A DNA stretch of 56,384 nucleotides from Saprospiraceae bacterium (lineage in GTDB: Bacteria; Bacteroidota; Bacteroidia; Chitinophagales; Saprospiraceae): assembly GCA_017987975.1 (NCBI GenBank), contig JAGNSQ010000007.1, positions 1 to 56,384 on the forward strand, given 5' to 3'. The notes beneath the pieces are model-generated. The model made no database searches and was not told the DNA's origin. It was given only the letters and a program-made list of their open reading frames with translations. Below are positions 36,976 to 45,309 of this stretch, one piece after another. A program made the translations under genes and the position numbers. Each line of letters starts with the position of its first letter. Position 1 is the first letter of the stretch.

Positions 36976-38762
36976 TGAATAAAACTTTGACGTTGTTTTT
37001 CGTTTTATTCCTATGGGGTGTAGCTCTGGCTGCTCAAAACAGCATTGCACTATCCGTGAATGCCTTTGAAAGGCATGCCGAATTTGAATGGGCATATTCT
37101 GGCAGTGATGCGGCATATTTCCAAATCAGAATTTCAAAAAATGAGGCGTCTTTTACAGACTTACAAAGAACTACTTCAAATAATTACCTACATTTTACCA
37201 ATCCAGATACGCTTGAAAGTTATCGTGTTTATATTCAGGCATTAAATGGCTTGTTGGAACCAATTGCAAAATCAGACACCTTGCTTGTTACTGAAACCAG
37301 GATGACAGATGAGGAATTGATGGATATGGTTCAGGAAGCCAATTTTCGATATTTCTGGGATTTTGCCCACCCATCGTGCGGACTGGCAAGAGAAAGGGAT
37401 AGTAGTGGAGACCTTGTAACCATTGGAGGTTCAGGGTTTGGTATCATGGCCATTTTGGTAGGAATTGAAAATGATTATATCAGCCGTGAACAAGGGCTAC
37501 AGCGCCTTCTGAAAATCGTGAGTTTTTTACAATTTGCTGATAAATTTCACGGTGTTTTTCCTCATTGGATGGATGGTAGAAATGGGGATGTGATTCAATT
37601 TGGCCAGTATGACAATGGTGGAGATTTGGTGGAAACTGCTTTTTTAATGGAAGGTTTGCTTACAGCCAGGTCATTTTTTGATGGAAGTTCACCTGACGAA
37701 CAGGCACTCCGCAAAATCATAACCAAATTGTGGGAAGCTGTAGAATGGGATTTTTATAGTAAAAACAATAGCGGTGTTCTATACTGGCATTGGTCTCCCC
37801 AGCATGAATGGCGGATCAATCATGCCATTAGAGGATATAATGAAGCGCTAATTGTATATCTTCTGGCCATCTCCTCTCCTACCCACGCGGTGCCGGCAAC
37901 CTACTGGAAATCAGGTTGGGCAGGAGGAAATTATAAAAATGGTTTAAGTTATTATGGCTATAAATTGCCTGTTGGCCCTGCGTATGGAGGCCCTTTATTT
38001 TTTGCCCATTATTCTTATCTAGGTTTTGACCCAAGGGGGATAAAAGATCAATATTGTAATTATTTTGTCCAAAATCAACAACATACCCTTATAAACCGGG
38101 CATATTGTGTTTCAAATCCATTGAAGCACAAATCGTATTCAGCTGATTGCTGGGGAATAACAGCTAGTGACGATCCCAATGGCTATGTAGCCCATGAACC
38201 AGTTTCTCGGGATAATGGTACCATTACACCTACTGCAGCCTTGTCCTCTATGCCATACACCCCTGAATACAGCATGGATGCCTTGCGTTACTTTTATTTT
38301 GTGGAAGGAGAAAAATTATGGGGTACTTATGGCTTTTATGATGCCTTCAATCCTTCAAAAAACTGGTATGCTGATAGTTACCTGGCCATTGATCAGGGAC
38401 CTATTGTGGGCATGATTCAAAATCATAGGACTGGCTTGCTTTGGCGCCATTTTATGTTGAATAACGAAATTAATGATGTCCTCGAAAAAATCGGATTTGT
38501 CGAAGATCTGTTGAATGACCATGAACTTACAGATATTGAGCCTAACTGGAAACTTGTACCAAGTTTAGGTGCCGGTGGATTTGAAGTCCAGGTCGAGGAA
38601 AACAACGTTACAATCCAGGTTTTTGATGAAAATGGCAGAATGATAGAGTCAAAGCCATTTCAAAAAGGAGAGATGATAGGAGCTGAATTCTCATCAGGTA
38701 AATATTTGGTAACCCTCAAGGGACAAAAGATGCTGGGTTACAGGTGGTTTATTAAAATATGA
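36975..38762 (+). CDS. GH144-like glucanase with T9SS sorting domain
   Basis: This 595-residue protein has a signal peptide (to about residue 20, ALAAQ), a fibronectin-III-like domain (about 22-108) and a GH144/glycoamylase alpha/alpha barrel (about 110-505). Shared motifs with the other PUL enzyme are MVQEANFRYFWDFAH, SGFGIMAILVGIENDYISRE, RINHAIRGYNEALIVYLLA, SSPTHAVP, GFDPRGIKDQYCNYF, ADCWGITASDDPNGY and AIDQGPIVGMIQNHRTGLLW. The final 75 residues (VTIQVFDENGRMIE... to GYRWFIKI) resemble a T9SS type A sorting domain, so it is probably secreted and surface-anchored. It would cut polymer outside, leaving oligomers for SusCD and the lipoprotein paralogue. It overlaps the susD stop by one base. 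Confidence 0.87.
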   Translation: MNKTLTLFFVLFLWGVALAAQNSIALSVNAFERHAEFEWAYSGSDAAYFQIRISKNEASFTDLQRTTSNNYLHFTNPDTLESYRVYIQALNGLLEPIAKSDTLLVTETRMTDEELMDMVQEANFRYFWDFAHPSCGLARERDSSGDLVTIGGSGFGIMAILVGIENDYISREQGLQRLLKIVSFLQFADKFHGVFPHWMDGRNGDVIQFGQYDNGGDLVETAFLMEGLLTARSFFDGSSPDEQALRKIITKLWEAVEWDFYSKNNSGVLYWHWSPQHEWRINHAIRGYNEALIVYLLAISSPTHAVPATYWKSGWAGGNYKNGLSYYGYKLPVGPAYGGPLFFAHYSYLGFDPRGIKDQYCNYFVQNQQHTLINRAYCVSNPLKHKSYSADCWGITASDDPNGYVAHEPVSRDNGTITPTAALSSMPYTPEYSMDALRYFYFVEGEKLWGTYGFYDAFNPSKNWYADSYLAIDQGPIVGMIQNHRTGLLWRHFMLNNEINDVLEKIGFVEDLLNDHELTDIEPNWKLVPSLGAGGFEVQVEENNVTIQVFDENGRMIESKPFQKGEMIGAEFSSGKYLVTLKGQKMLGYRWFIKI

Positions 38763-38887
38763 TAAATCAATTGTTTTTTTTTTCTGTTTTCAAAGGTGAA
38801 ATTATAACAATTAGAGTGGCAGGCTGTTAAATCAGTCTGGTCATGTGCCATATTTTTTGTTATTTTGCATCAGATAAAGATAGCCGG

Positions 38888-39802
38888 ATGAAGTTTTTTG
38901 AGCAATTTGATTTAAAGCAGATAGAAAACCTGGAGCTTCTGGCCAAACAGGTGGTTGAAGGCTTTATAATCGGGCTCCATAAGAGTCCATTTCATGGTTT
39001 TTCAGTTGAGTTTGCTGAGCATCGTTTGTACAATCCGGGAGAATCCACCAAGGATATTGATTGGAAAGTATATGCCCGAAGTGACAAAATGTTTGTCAAA
39101 AAGTTTGAAGAAGAAACCAATTTAAGGTGCCAAATTATAATTGACACATCCTCTTCCATGTATTATCCTCAAGTCCCGGGTCAGCTCAATAAACTGCAGT
39201 TTTCAGCCGTTGGAGCAGCCTGCATCATGAATCTACTCAAAAAGCAGCGGGATTCTTTTGGATTAAGTATGTTTGACAATAAGTTGGTTGAACATACCGT
39301 CTGTAAATCTTCTACCACACATTATCAATTACTGCTGACTTTCCTTGACAGGTTGATTCAGGACAAAGAATCAGAAAAGACAACAGCAGCAGCTGATGCA
39401 TTACATCAAATTGCAGATGCTATACATAAGAGGTCACTGGTCATTATATTTAGTGACATGTTTGACAATGCAGAAGATATGGAAAAATTATTTGCTGCCT
39501 TGCAGCACCTGAAGTATGCCAAACATGAAGTCATTTTATTTCATGTAACTGATAAAGAGCATGAGCTGGAATTTGAATTTGAGAACAGACCTTATGAATT
39601 CATAGATTTGGAATCGGGAGAAAAGGTGAAATTGCAAAGCAACGAAGTGAAGCCTTATTATGTAGAAAAGGTAAAGTCGTTTACAGAAAATTTAAAGATG
39701 CGGTGTTTGCAGTATAAAATTGAATTTGTGGAAGCTGATATCAAGGAAGGTTTTGGTTCCATCTTGCAAACGTATCTGGTAAAAAGATCAAAATTAAATT
39801 AA
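38888..39802 (+). CDS. DUF58 (VWA-like) protein
   Basis: The start at ATG 38888 gives 304 residues in the normal DUF58 size range; the longer frame from 38843 adds 15 unlikely residues. Recognisable segments are HSPFHGFSVEFAEHRLYNPGESTKDIDWKVYARSDKMFVKKFEEET, then the VWA-type MIDAS-like IIIDTSSSMYYP and IIFSDMFDN. DUF58 proteins usually accompany a MoxR AAA+ ATPase and BatA/BatB genes in metal-ion/VWA chaperone systems. None of these is adjacent here, so the partner must be elsewhere. It is 12 bp before the P5C dehydrogenase gene and may be cotranscribed with it. Confidence 0.92.
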   Translation: MKFFEQFDLKQIENLELLAKQVVEGFIIGLHKSPFHGFSVEFAEHRLYNPGESTKDIDWKVYARSDKMFVKKFEEETNLRCQIIIDTSSSMYYPQVPGQLNKLQFSAVGAACIMNLLKKQRDSFGLSMFDNKLVEHTVCKSSTTHYQLLLTFLDRLIQDKESEKTTAAADALHQIADAIHKRSLVIIFSDMFDNAEDMEKLFAALQHLKYAKHEVILFHVTDKEHELEFEFENRPYEFIDLESGEKVKLQSNEVKPYYVEKVKSFTENLKMRCLQYKIEFVEADIKEGFGSILQTYLVKRSKLN

Positions 39803-39814
39803 AAATAGTTCATT

Positions 39815-41449
39815 ATGTCAAATGCATTTTTTAAAGTACCAGTTGCTAAAAATGAACCGGTATTGTCATATGCACCAGGAAGTAAAGAAAGAAAAGAGGT
39901 GCAGGACGCCATCAAATCCATGAAGTCCAAGCAAGCCGATATACCAATGTATATAGGAGGTCAAAAAATAAAGACTAAAAAGAAAATTGCCATTCATGCA
40001 CCGCACGATCGCGAAAAAGTAATAGGTCACTATTATGCAGGAGATAAGAGCCATGTAGAATCAGCAATCAACGAGGCACTTTCGGCCAGACAGAGTTGGT
40101 CAGAAATGGACTGGCAAGACAGGGCAGCAATTTTTTTAAGAGCTGCAGATCTTATGGCCGGGCCTTACAGGGCAAAGATGAATGCAGCTACCATGATTGG
40201 ACAGAGCAAAAATGTGTACCAGGCTGAGATTGATTGTGTATGTGAGATGGTAGATTTTTTCCGGTTCAATGTACAATACATGACCGAGATTTATGCTATT
40301 CAACCAGAAAGCCCTGCCGGAACCTGGAACCGATTAGAGTACCGACCACTGGAGGGCTTTGTTTTCGCATTGACTCCATTTAATTTTACATCAATTGCCG
40401 GAAATTTGCCTGGCGCTCCGGCCTTGTTGGGAAATACAGTGGTTTGGAAACCAGCGGAAACACAGATTTATTCTGCACAACTAATAATGGATATATTGAT
40501 AGAAGCAGGCCTTCCTGCAGGTGTTATCAACCTTGTTTATGTAGATGGCCCTACTGCGGGATCCGTTATATTCAATCATCCAGATTTTGCGGGCTTACAT
40601 TTTACAGGAAGTACGGGCGTTTTTCAAAAACTTTGGCAACAAATTGGAAATAACATAACCAAATACAAGTCCTATCCTAGAATTGTTGGAGAGACCGGTG
40701 GAAAAGATTTTGTGATGGTACATCCTTCTGCTGATGCCAAACAAGTAGCAACTGCATTGTCAAGAGGCGCTTTTGAATATCAGGGACAGAAGTGTTCAGC
40801 AGCATCAAGAGCTTATATACCAGAATCATTGTGGAAGAAAGTAGAAAAGCACCTGATTGAAGATTTGAAATCCTTCAAAATGGGATCACCCGAAGATTTT
40901 GGAAACTTTATCAATGCAGTTATTGATGAAAAAGCATATGATAAAATCACTTCATACATAGAGAAGGCTAAGGTCGATAAGACGGTTAAAATCATTGCTG
41001 GTGGGAAGCACAGTAAAAAGAAAGGATTTTTCATAGAACCTACCATCATTTTAGCTCAGGACCCAAAATACGTAACCATGTGCGAAGAATTATTTGGGCC
41101 GGTTTTATCTATTTATGTGTTCAAAGATGAAAAGTACAGTGAAACGCTTAAACTTGTTGATAGCAGTTCTGCTTATGCATTAACGGGCAGCATTTTTTCA
41201 AATGACCGATATGCTACTCAGGAGGCAGTAAACGCGTTAAGAAATGCTGCTGGTAACTTTTACATCAATGATAAGCCAACCGGAGCTGTTGTGGGCCAGC
41301 AGCCATTTGGCGGGGCGAGAGCTTCTGGCACAAATGACAAGGCCGGGTCTGTACTCAATTTGTACAGGTGGTTGTCACCCAGAACGATAAAAGAGAATTT
41401 TGTACCCCCATCTGACTACAGATATCCGTTCTTACAAGGAGGTAAGTAA
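39815..41449 (+). CDS. pruA: L-glutamate gamma-semialdehyde dehydrogenase (1-pyrroline-5-carboxylate dehydrogenase)
   Basis: This 544-residue aldehyde dehydrogenase is of the P5CDH type, common as a monofunctional enzyme in Bacteroidota and eukaryotes. The catalytic Cys is C327 in EYQGQKCSAASRAYIP and the general base is E293 in IVGETGGKDFVMVHP. NAD-binding residues are in FTGSTGVFQ and the C-terminal KPTGAVVGQQPFGGARASGTNDKAGS is typical of the family. It oxidises glutamate semialdehyde/P5C to glutamate in proline breakdown. No proline dehydrogenase gene is adjacent. It follows the DUF58 gene closely. Confidence 0.96.
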   Translation: MSNAFFKVPVAKNEPVLSYAPGSKERKEVQDAIKSMKSKQADIPMYIGGQKIKTKKKIAIHAPHDREKVIGHYYAGDKSHVESAINEALSARQSWSEMDWQDRAAIFLRAADLMAGPYRAKMNAATMIGQSKNVYQAEIDCVCEMVDFFRFNVQYMTEIYAIQPESPAGTWNRLEYRPLEGFVFALTPFNFTSIAGNLPGAPALLGNTVVWKPAETQIYSAQLIMDILIEAGLPAGVINLVYVDGPTAGSVIFNHPDFAGLHFTGSTGVFQKLWQQIGNNITKYKSYPRIVGETGGKDFVMVHPSADAKQVATALSRGAFEYQGQKCSAASRAYIPESLWKKVEKHLIEDLKSFKMGSPEDFGNFINAVIDEKAYDKITSYIEKAKVDKTVKIIAGGKHSKKKGFFIEPTIILAQDPKYVTMCEELFGPVLSIYVFKDEKYSETLKLVDSSSAYALTGSIFSNDRYATQEAVNALRNAAGNFYINDKPTGAVVGQQPFGGARASGTNDKAGSVLNLYRWLSPRTIKENFVPPSDYRYPFLQGGK

Positions 41450-41468
41450 GACTTATTAAAAGATTTTA

Positions 41469-41476
41469 TATATTTG
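41469..41476 (+). promoter_or_regulatory. TAnnTTTG -7 box before the small barrel protein
   Basis: TATATTTG is an exact consensus match, 26 bp before the ATG at 41503. A clear -33 element is not seen. Confidence 0.5.
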
Positions 41477-41502
41477 CAAGGTACAAAAACAACAACTTAA
41501 AA

Positions 41503-42210
41503 ATGAAACAATTTTTACTAGTAGCAGCTCTGTTCATGACAACAGGTCTATTTGCACAAAAACAAATTGTATGGTTTGATGCAGGTCTAAAAGTTCAGTA
41601 TGGTGCTTCAGGATTTTACAGTGCCGCCATCGAAGAAGCCACAGGATACAACCATGAATTGGGTCTGACTTCCGGCTTTGGGTATGGAGGTAAATTGGGG
41701 ATTAACTGGCAATACAACGGACTTTCTTTGGAAGCTTTTTACAACAAAAGCCGTCAGGATGTTGAGGTCACCAATGCGGGTGAGCCAAGTTATTCTTATG
41801 AGTGGAAAGCAATAGATATCTATGCTTTGTACAGAAATGCCAAGAATCTTGGGTATTTTGAATTAGGACCTAAAGTATCTATGTTGAGAAACATGGATGG
41901 CATCGTTGGCAATTTAAGAACCGATGTAAAAGATGGTTTCAACAATACAAATTTTGCCGGTGTATTGGGTTTCGGCGCCAATATTATGGGTAATGATGGT
42001 AGATTTAGCGGCATCCTGGGTTTACGTTTTGAATATGGTTTTACTGACATAGTTAAAAAAGACGTTAATTCTCACCCAATTCCAGCTGGCGTTGCAGAAA
42101 GGAAATCAACCAATCCGTACTTTGCCGGACTTGTTTTCGAATTTAACTGGGGCATTGGATATTTTGGCAGAGCTCAATGTGGAGCAAGATCCAAGTTTAT
42201 AATGTTCTAA
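41503..42210 (+). CDS. Small outer-membrane beta-barrel protein
   Basis: This 235-residue protein has a signal peptide (MKQFLLVAALFMTTGLFAQ). The rest alternates polar and hydrophobic residues in strands typical of an 8-strand barrel of the OmpA/OMP_b-brl class (for example GYGGKLGINWQYNGLSLEAFYNK and FAGVLGFGANIMGNDGRFSGILGLRFEYGF). The final strands (PYFAGLVFEFNWGIGYFGRA) are followed by a short tail. No ligand or enzyme motif is visible. It has its own promoter box and a terminator. Confidence 0.75.
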   Translation: MKQFLLVAALFMTTGLFAQKQIVWFDAGLKVQYGASGFYSAAIEEATGYNHELGLTSGFGYGGKLGINWQYNGLSLEAFYNKSRQDVEVTNAGEPSYSYEWKAIDIYALYRNAKNLGYFELGPKVSMLRNMDGIVGNLRTDVKDGFNNTNFAGVLGFGANIMGNDGRFSGILGLRFEYGFTDIVKKDVNSHPIPAGVAERKSTNPYFAGLVFEFNWGIGYFGRAQCGARSKFIMF

Positions 42211-42223
42211 TAAACAAAATATT

Positions 42224-42257
42224 AAGGCTGACACATTAAAAAGTCAGCCTTTTTTTT
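42224..42257 (+). terminator. Terminator after the small barrel protein
   Basis: A 9-bp stem, AAGGCTGAC (42224-42232) with GTCAGCCTT (42243-42251), has a 10-nt loop and is followed by a T-run to 42257. Confidence 0.88.
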
Positions 42258-42289
42258 AACCTGAATGTTCAATAAAAGAGATTTATTTA

Positions 42290-42297
42290 TATCTTTG
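42290..42297 (+). promoter_or_regulatory. TAnnTTTG -7 box of the tRNA-Leu gene
   Basis: TATCTTTG, followed by CAGCC, is an exact match, ending 14 bp before the mature tRNA 5' end. The same TATCTTTGCA string precedes miaB and the cystathionine beta-synthase gene. Confidence 0.65.
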
Positions 42298-42311
42298 CAG
42301 CCGCTAAAGAT

Positions 42312-42395
42312 GCCGAAGTGGTGGAATTGGTAGACACGCTGGACTCAAAATCCAGTGCTAGCAATAGTGTGCGGGTTCGAGTCCCGCCTTCGGTA
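42312..42395 (+). tRNA. tRNA-Leu (anticodon CAA)
   Basis: The acceptor stem is GCCGAAG with CTTCGGT (a G-U first pair). The D-arm contains GAATTGGTAGAC. The anticodon stem-loop is CTGGA-CTCAAAA-TCCAG, giving anticodon CAA (reads UUG). There is a long variable arm typical of class II tRNA-Leu, and the T-arm is GCGGG-TTCGAGT-CCCGC. The discriminator base is A, as required for leucine. CCA is not encoded. It stands alone between a promoter box and a terminator. Confidence 0.97.
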
Positions 42396-42398
42396 CAA

Positions 42399-42425
42399 AA
42401 GGTCTGATTTTTCAGACCTTTTTTC
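42399..42425 (+). terminator. Terminator of the tRNA-Leu gene
   Basis: A 9-bp perfect stem, AAGGTCTGA (42399-42407) with TCAGACCTT (42412-42420), has a TTTT loop and a short T-run. Confidence 0.88.
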
Positions 42426-42489
42426 GTTTACAGAAATTTGGATCGGTTTTTGCTTTTGTAATGGTTACATTTAAGACCATATAAATCCT

Positions 42490-42975
42490 ATGGGCAACAT
42501 AGAACAAGAAATCAGATTAAAAGAAATACAAGCTGACCATCTTTCTGAAGGCGACCAAAGGGCTATCAATGAAGCTATTAGACAGTTGGATTTATCCTAT
42601 TCTCCCTATTCCGGGTTCAGTGTGGGTGCAGGAATTGTATTAGCAGATGGCACTATCCTTGGAGGTTCAAATCAGGAAAATGCCTCCTATCCTTTGTGTA
42701 TGTGTGCAGAAAGAGTAGCCTTGTATCATTTATCAGCTGCAAAACCTGGCACAAAGGTATTGACAATGGCAATTACAGCCAGAAATCAGAATGGCATCAT
42801 TGAGAGAGCCGTTTTTCCTTGCGGTGCATGCAGGCAGGTAATTTTAGAGTATGAACGCATCCAAAAAAGTCCTATTAGGCTGCTTATTTACACCCGGTCT
42901 GCTAAAGTGCTTGTTGCCGAAAGTGGCGCTTCTATCCTACCCTTTGCCTTTGATGAGAGTTTTTTAATAGAGTAA
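42490..42975 (+). CDS. cdd: Cytidine deaminase
   Basis: This 161-residue homotetrameric-type cytidine deaminase has zinc ligands C72 (motif MCAERVAL, with catalytic Glu74) and C111 and C114 (FPCGACRQV). The N-terminal SYSPYSGFSVGAGIVLADGTILGGSNQENASYPL is characteristic of the family. It converts (deoxy)cytidine to (deoxy)uridine in pyrimidine salvage. It is a single gene following the tRNA terminator and converging on the MarC gene. Confidence 0.96.
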   Translation: MGNIEQEIRLKEIQADHLSEGDQRAINEAIRQLDLSYSPYSGFSVGAGIVLADGTILGGSNQENASYPLCMCAERVALYHLSAAKPGTKVLTMAITARNQNGIIERAVFPCGACRQVILEYERIQKSPIRLLIYTRSAKVLVAESGASILPFAFDESFLIE

Positions 42976-42980
42976 AAAAA

Positions 42981-43604
42981 TCAAAGCATCGCTTGCCTAA
43001 AGAGCGCTACTCCTCCATTGATGATGTATTGTATGCCAATTGACATTACAATGAAGCCCATTATTCTGGAAATGGCTTTTAGCCCCCCTTCGCCTAATAA
43101 TTTGCTCAAAGCAGGTGCCATTTTAAGAATAAAATAGACAACTACACCGCATAACACAATCACACCCATTATCCCAAGTCGCAGCCACCAATCAGCATAA
43201 GTGGTATAATATCCGATTAATAGCGAAATGGAACCTGGCCCTGAAAGCATAGGCATTGCCATTGGAGAAAATGAAATATCACTTTTGTGCATTGCTTCTT
43301 GTCTGACTTTTTGATCTACTGCTTTGTGTTGTTCAAATTTACCACTAAGTAGAGAATATCCTGAAGCTAGAATAATTAAGCCACCTGCAGCCCTCATGGC
43401 ATTAATATTGATACCAAAAAAAGATAAAATCATACTTCCTGCTAAGAAAAAGGCAAGCAGGATCAAGGTGAAATAAATGCTGGTTTGGCGGGCTGTAATA
43501 GCCCTTTCCCGTGCCGTGTGGTCTTTTGAGAGCGCCAAAAAGAGAGGCACGGCTCCCAAGGGGTTGACAACAGAGATTAAAGAAGCAAAAACAGCAACAA
43601 ACAT
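42981..43604 (-). CDS. MarC family integral membrane protein
   Basis: This 207-residue protein has six hydrophobic helices. Characteristic MarC/UPF0056 segments are the opening FASLISVVNPLGAVPLFLALS, the central GININAMRAAGGLIILASGYSLL and SPMAMPMLSGPGSISLLIGY. The family was once linked to multiple antibiotic resistance, but that role was not upheld; the transported substrate is unknown. The gene is convergent with cdd, with the two stops only a few bases apart. Confidence 0.93.
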   Translation of the reverse strand: MFVAVFASLISVVNPLGAVPLFLALSKDHTARERAITARQTSIYFTLILLAFFLAGSMILSFFGININAMRAAGGLIILASGYSLLSGKFEQHKAVDQKVRQEAMHKSDISFSPMAMPMLSGPGSISLLIGYYTTYADWWLRLGIMGVIVLCGVVVYFILKMAPALSKLLGEGGLKAISRIMGFIVMSIGIQYIINGGVALFRQAML

Positions 43605-43895
43605 GTCAAAATATTATTTGGTTTATAGTCAAAATATAGAACGCACACAGATTAATATTTGTTGCAATTTATTTAACTAAAAATAATATGTTTTGAATTT
43701 ATTAACAATTTACCGGTTTATGACCCTGGATCATCCTCAATATTATGATAAAAATTTAATATTGTGATTTTTATATATGATTGATATTTTGCATAGATGC
43801 GCGGATAAAACAATTCAATAATTTGCTTAGTTGTTATTTTTCTAAATAAAATATAAAACCATCAAGCATTAATGGGTAGTGTTGTTTATTAAACC
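43605..43895. other. AT-rich divergent intergenic region, no gene recognised
   Basis: This lies between marC-like (minus) and the cystathionine beta-synthase gene (plus). It contains no convincing open frame or RNA structure. It presumably holds the MarC promoter, which I could not place. Confidence 0.5.
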
Positions 43896-43926
43896 TTTGC
43901 AGCGCGGATGTATTGATTTATCTTTG
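43896..43926 (+). promoter_or_regulatory. Consensus Bacteroidota promoter of the cystathionine beta-synthase gene
   Basis: TTTG (43896-43899), a 19-bp spacer and TATCTTTG (43919-43926) are a full match to the -33/-7 consensus. The -7 box ends 15 bp before the chosen ATG. This is the best promoter in the window, and it supports the start at 43942 because the longer frame would begin upstream of the transcription start. Confidence 0.75.
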
Positions 43927-43941
43927 CAACAATATAAGAAC

Positions 43942-45300
43942 ATGCAAATAAAGAACAACATTCTGGAAACGATAGGCCACACTCCTATGGTGAAAATCAA
44001 TAAAGTGAAAGACGGCCACCCTGCCCTGGTTTTGGGAAAGGTTGAAACTTTTAATCCCGGCAATTCAATTAAAGACCGCATGGCATTAAAGATGATTGAA
44101 GATGCTGAAAAAGCAGGTAAAATCAAACCAGGTGGCACCATTATTGAGTGTACATCCGGTAACACAGGAATGGGGCTTGCCATTGCCTCCTGTGTAAAAG
44201 GTTATAAGTGTATTTTTACTACCAGCGACAAACAAAGTAAGGAAAAGATTGACTTGTTGAAAGCACATGGGGCCGATGTTATTGTATGTCCCACCAATGT
44301 TGAACCCACCGATCCACGATCATATTATTCTATAGCAGAAAAGCTAAGCAAAGAAATTCCCAATTCTTTTTGGTGCAATCAGTATGATAATTTGTCCAAT
44401 ACACAGGCACACTATGAATCTACCGGGCCCGAAATTTGGGATCAGACCGATGGAAAGATAACTCACCTTATCGTGGGTGTTGGCACTGGAGGCACCGTTT
44501 CAGGTACTGCAAAATATTTAAAGGAAAAGAATCCAAACATAAAAGTGTGGGGTATCGACACCTATGGCAGTGTATTTAAGAAGTACAAAGAGACTGGCAT
44601 TTTTGATGAAAAAGAAATTTACCCTTACATCACAGAAGGAATTGGTGAAGACATTTTGCCTCAAAATGTCAACTTTGATTTGATAGATCATTTTGAGAAA
44701 GTGACTGACAAGGATGCTGCTTTGGCTGCAAGAAGATTGGCTCGGGAAGAAGGAATTTTACTTGGTTACAGTGGTGGCAGTGCTATGGCGGGCTTTCATC
44801 AATTGGCAAATCGTTTTACTGCGGATGATGTGGTTGTCATTATTTTTCATGACCACGGAAGCAGGTACATCGGAAAAATATTTAATGATGACTGGATGCG
44901 TGAAAGAGGATTCCTTGATGTGGAACTCAAAGTAAGAGATGTTTTAAATAAAAAAGTTGTCAAAGGATTTATAAGTGTTGATAAGAAAGATAAGTTAAAA
45001 GACATTTTGAAGTTGATGAAGGCCAATGACATTTCTCAATTACCTGTAAGTGAAGGAGACGAACTGGTTGGTTCTATCACTGAATCCAAGATATTGGAAC
45101 ACATACTCAACAATCCACTAAAAAATATCGATACACCAGCTGAAGAGATCCTGGATCCTGCCTTTCCAGTCGTATCTTTGGATATGCCGGTGAAAGAATT
45201 AAATAAATATATGTCTAAAGCCAATCCTGCAGTTATTGTGAAAGACAATATGGGGGCTTCACATATTGTAACACAGTATGACATCATTCAAGCCTTATAA
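43942..45300 (+). CDS. Cystathionine beta-synthase (PLP enzyme with C-terminal CBS pair)
   Basis: The start at ATG 43942 gives 452 residues; an upstream in-frame ATG (43879) is rejected because the promoter lies within that extension. The PLP lysine is K44 in NPGNSIKDRMALKM. Phosphate-binding SGNTGMGLAIA and VGVGTGGTVSGTAKYL are present. After about residue 330 come two CBS motifs (MKANDISQLPVSEGDELVGSITE... and ILDPAFPVVSLDMPVKELNKYMSKANPAVIV). The full-length CBS-domain tail distinguishes it from cysteine synthase. It condenses serine (or O-acetylserine) with homocysteine or sulfide; the exact substrate is not certain. The following PRTase gene is 9 bp away. Confidence 0.9.
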   Translation: MQIKNNILETIGHTPMVKINKVKDGHPALVLGKVETFNPGNSIKDRMALKMIEDAEKAGKIKPGGTIIECTSGNTGMGLAIASCVKGYKCIFTTSDKQSKEKIDLLKAHGADVIVCPTNVEPTDPRSYYSIAEKLSKEIPNSFWCNQYDNLSNTQAHYESTGPEIWDQTDGKITHLIVGVGTGGTVSGTAKYLKEKNPNIKVWGIDTYGSVFKKYKETGIFDEKEIYPYITEGIGEDILPQNVNFDLIDHFEKVTDKDAALAARRLAREEGILLGYSGGSAMAGFHQLANRFTADDVVVIIFHDHGSRYIGKIFNDDWMRERGFLDVELKVRDVLNKKVVKGFISVDKKDKLKDILKLMKANDISQLPVSEGDELVGSITESKILEHILNNPLKNIDTPAEEILDPAFPVVSLDMPVKELNKYMSKANPAVIVKDNMGASHIVTQYDIIQAL

Positions 45301-45309
45301 CAACCCGAG

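Noticed and set aside
42981-43604. MarC protein as an antibiotic resistance determinant
   Set aside because: The family name is historical; resistance by MarC proteins was not supported, and nothing in context suggests a resistance role.
43879-43941. Upstream ATG for the cystathionine beta-synthase gene
   Set aside because: The consensus promoter at 43896-43926 lies inside this extension, so it would not be transcribed; the family start matches 43942.
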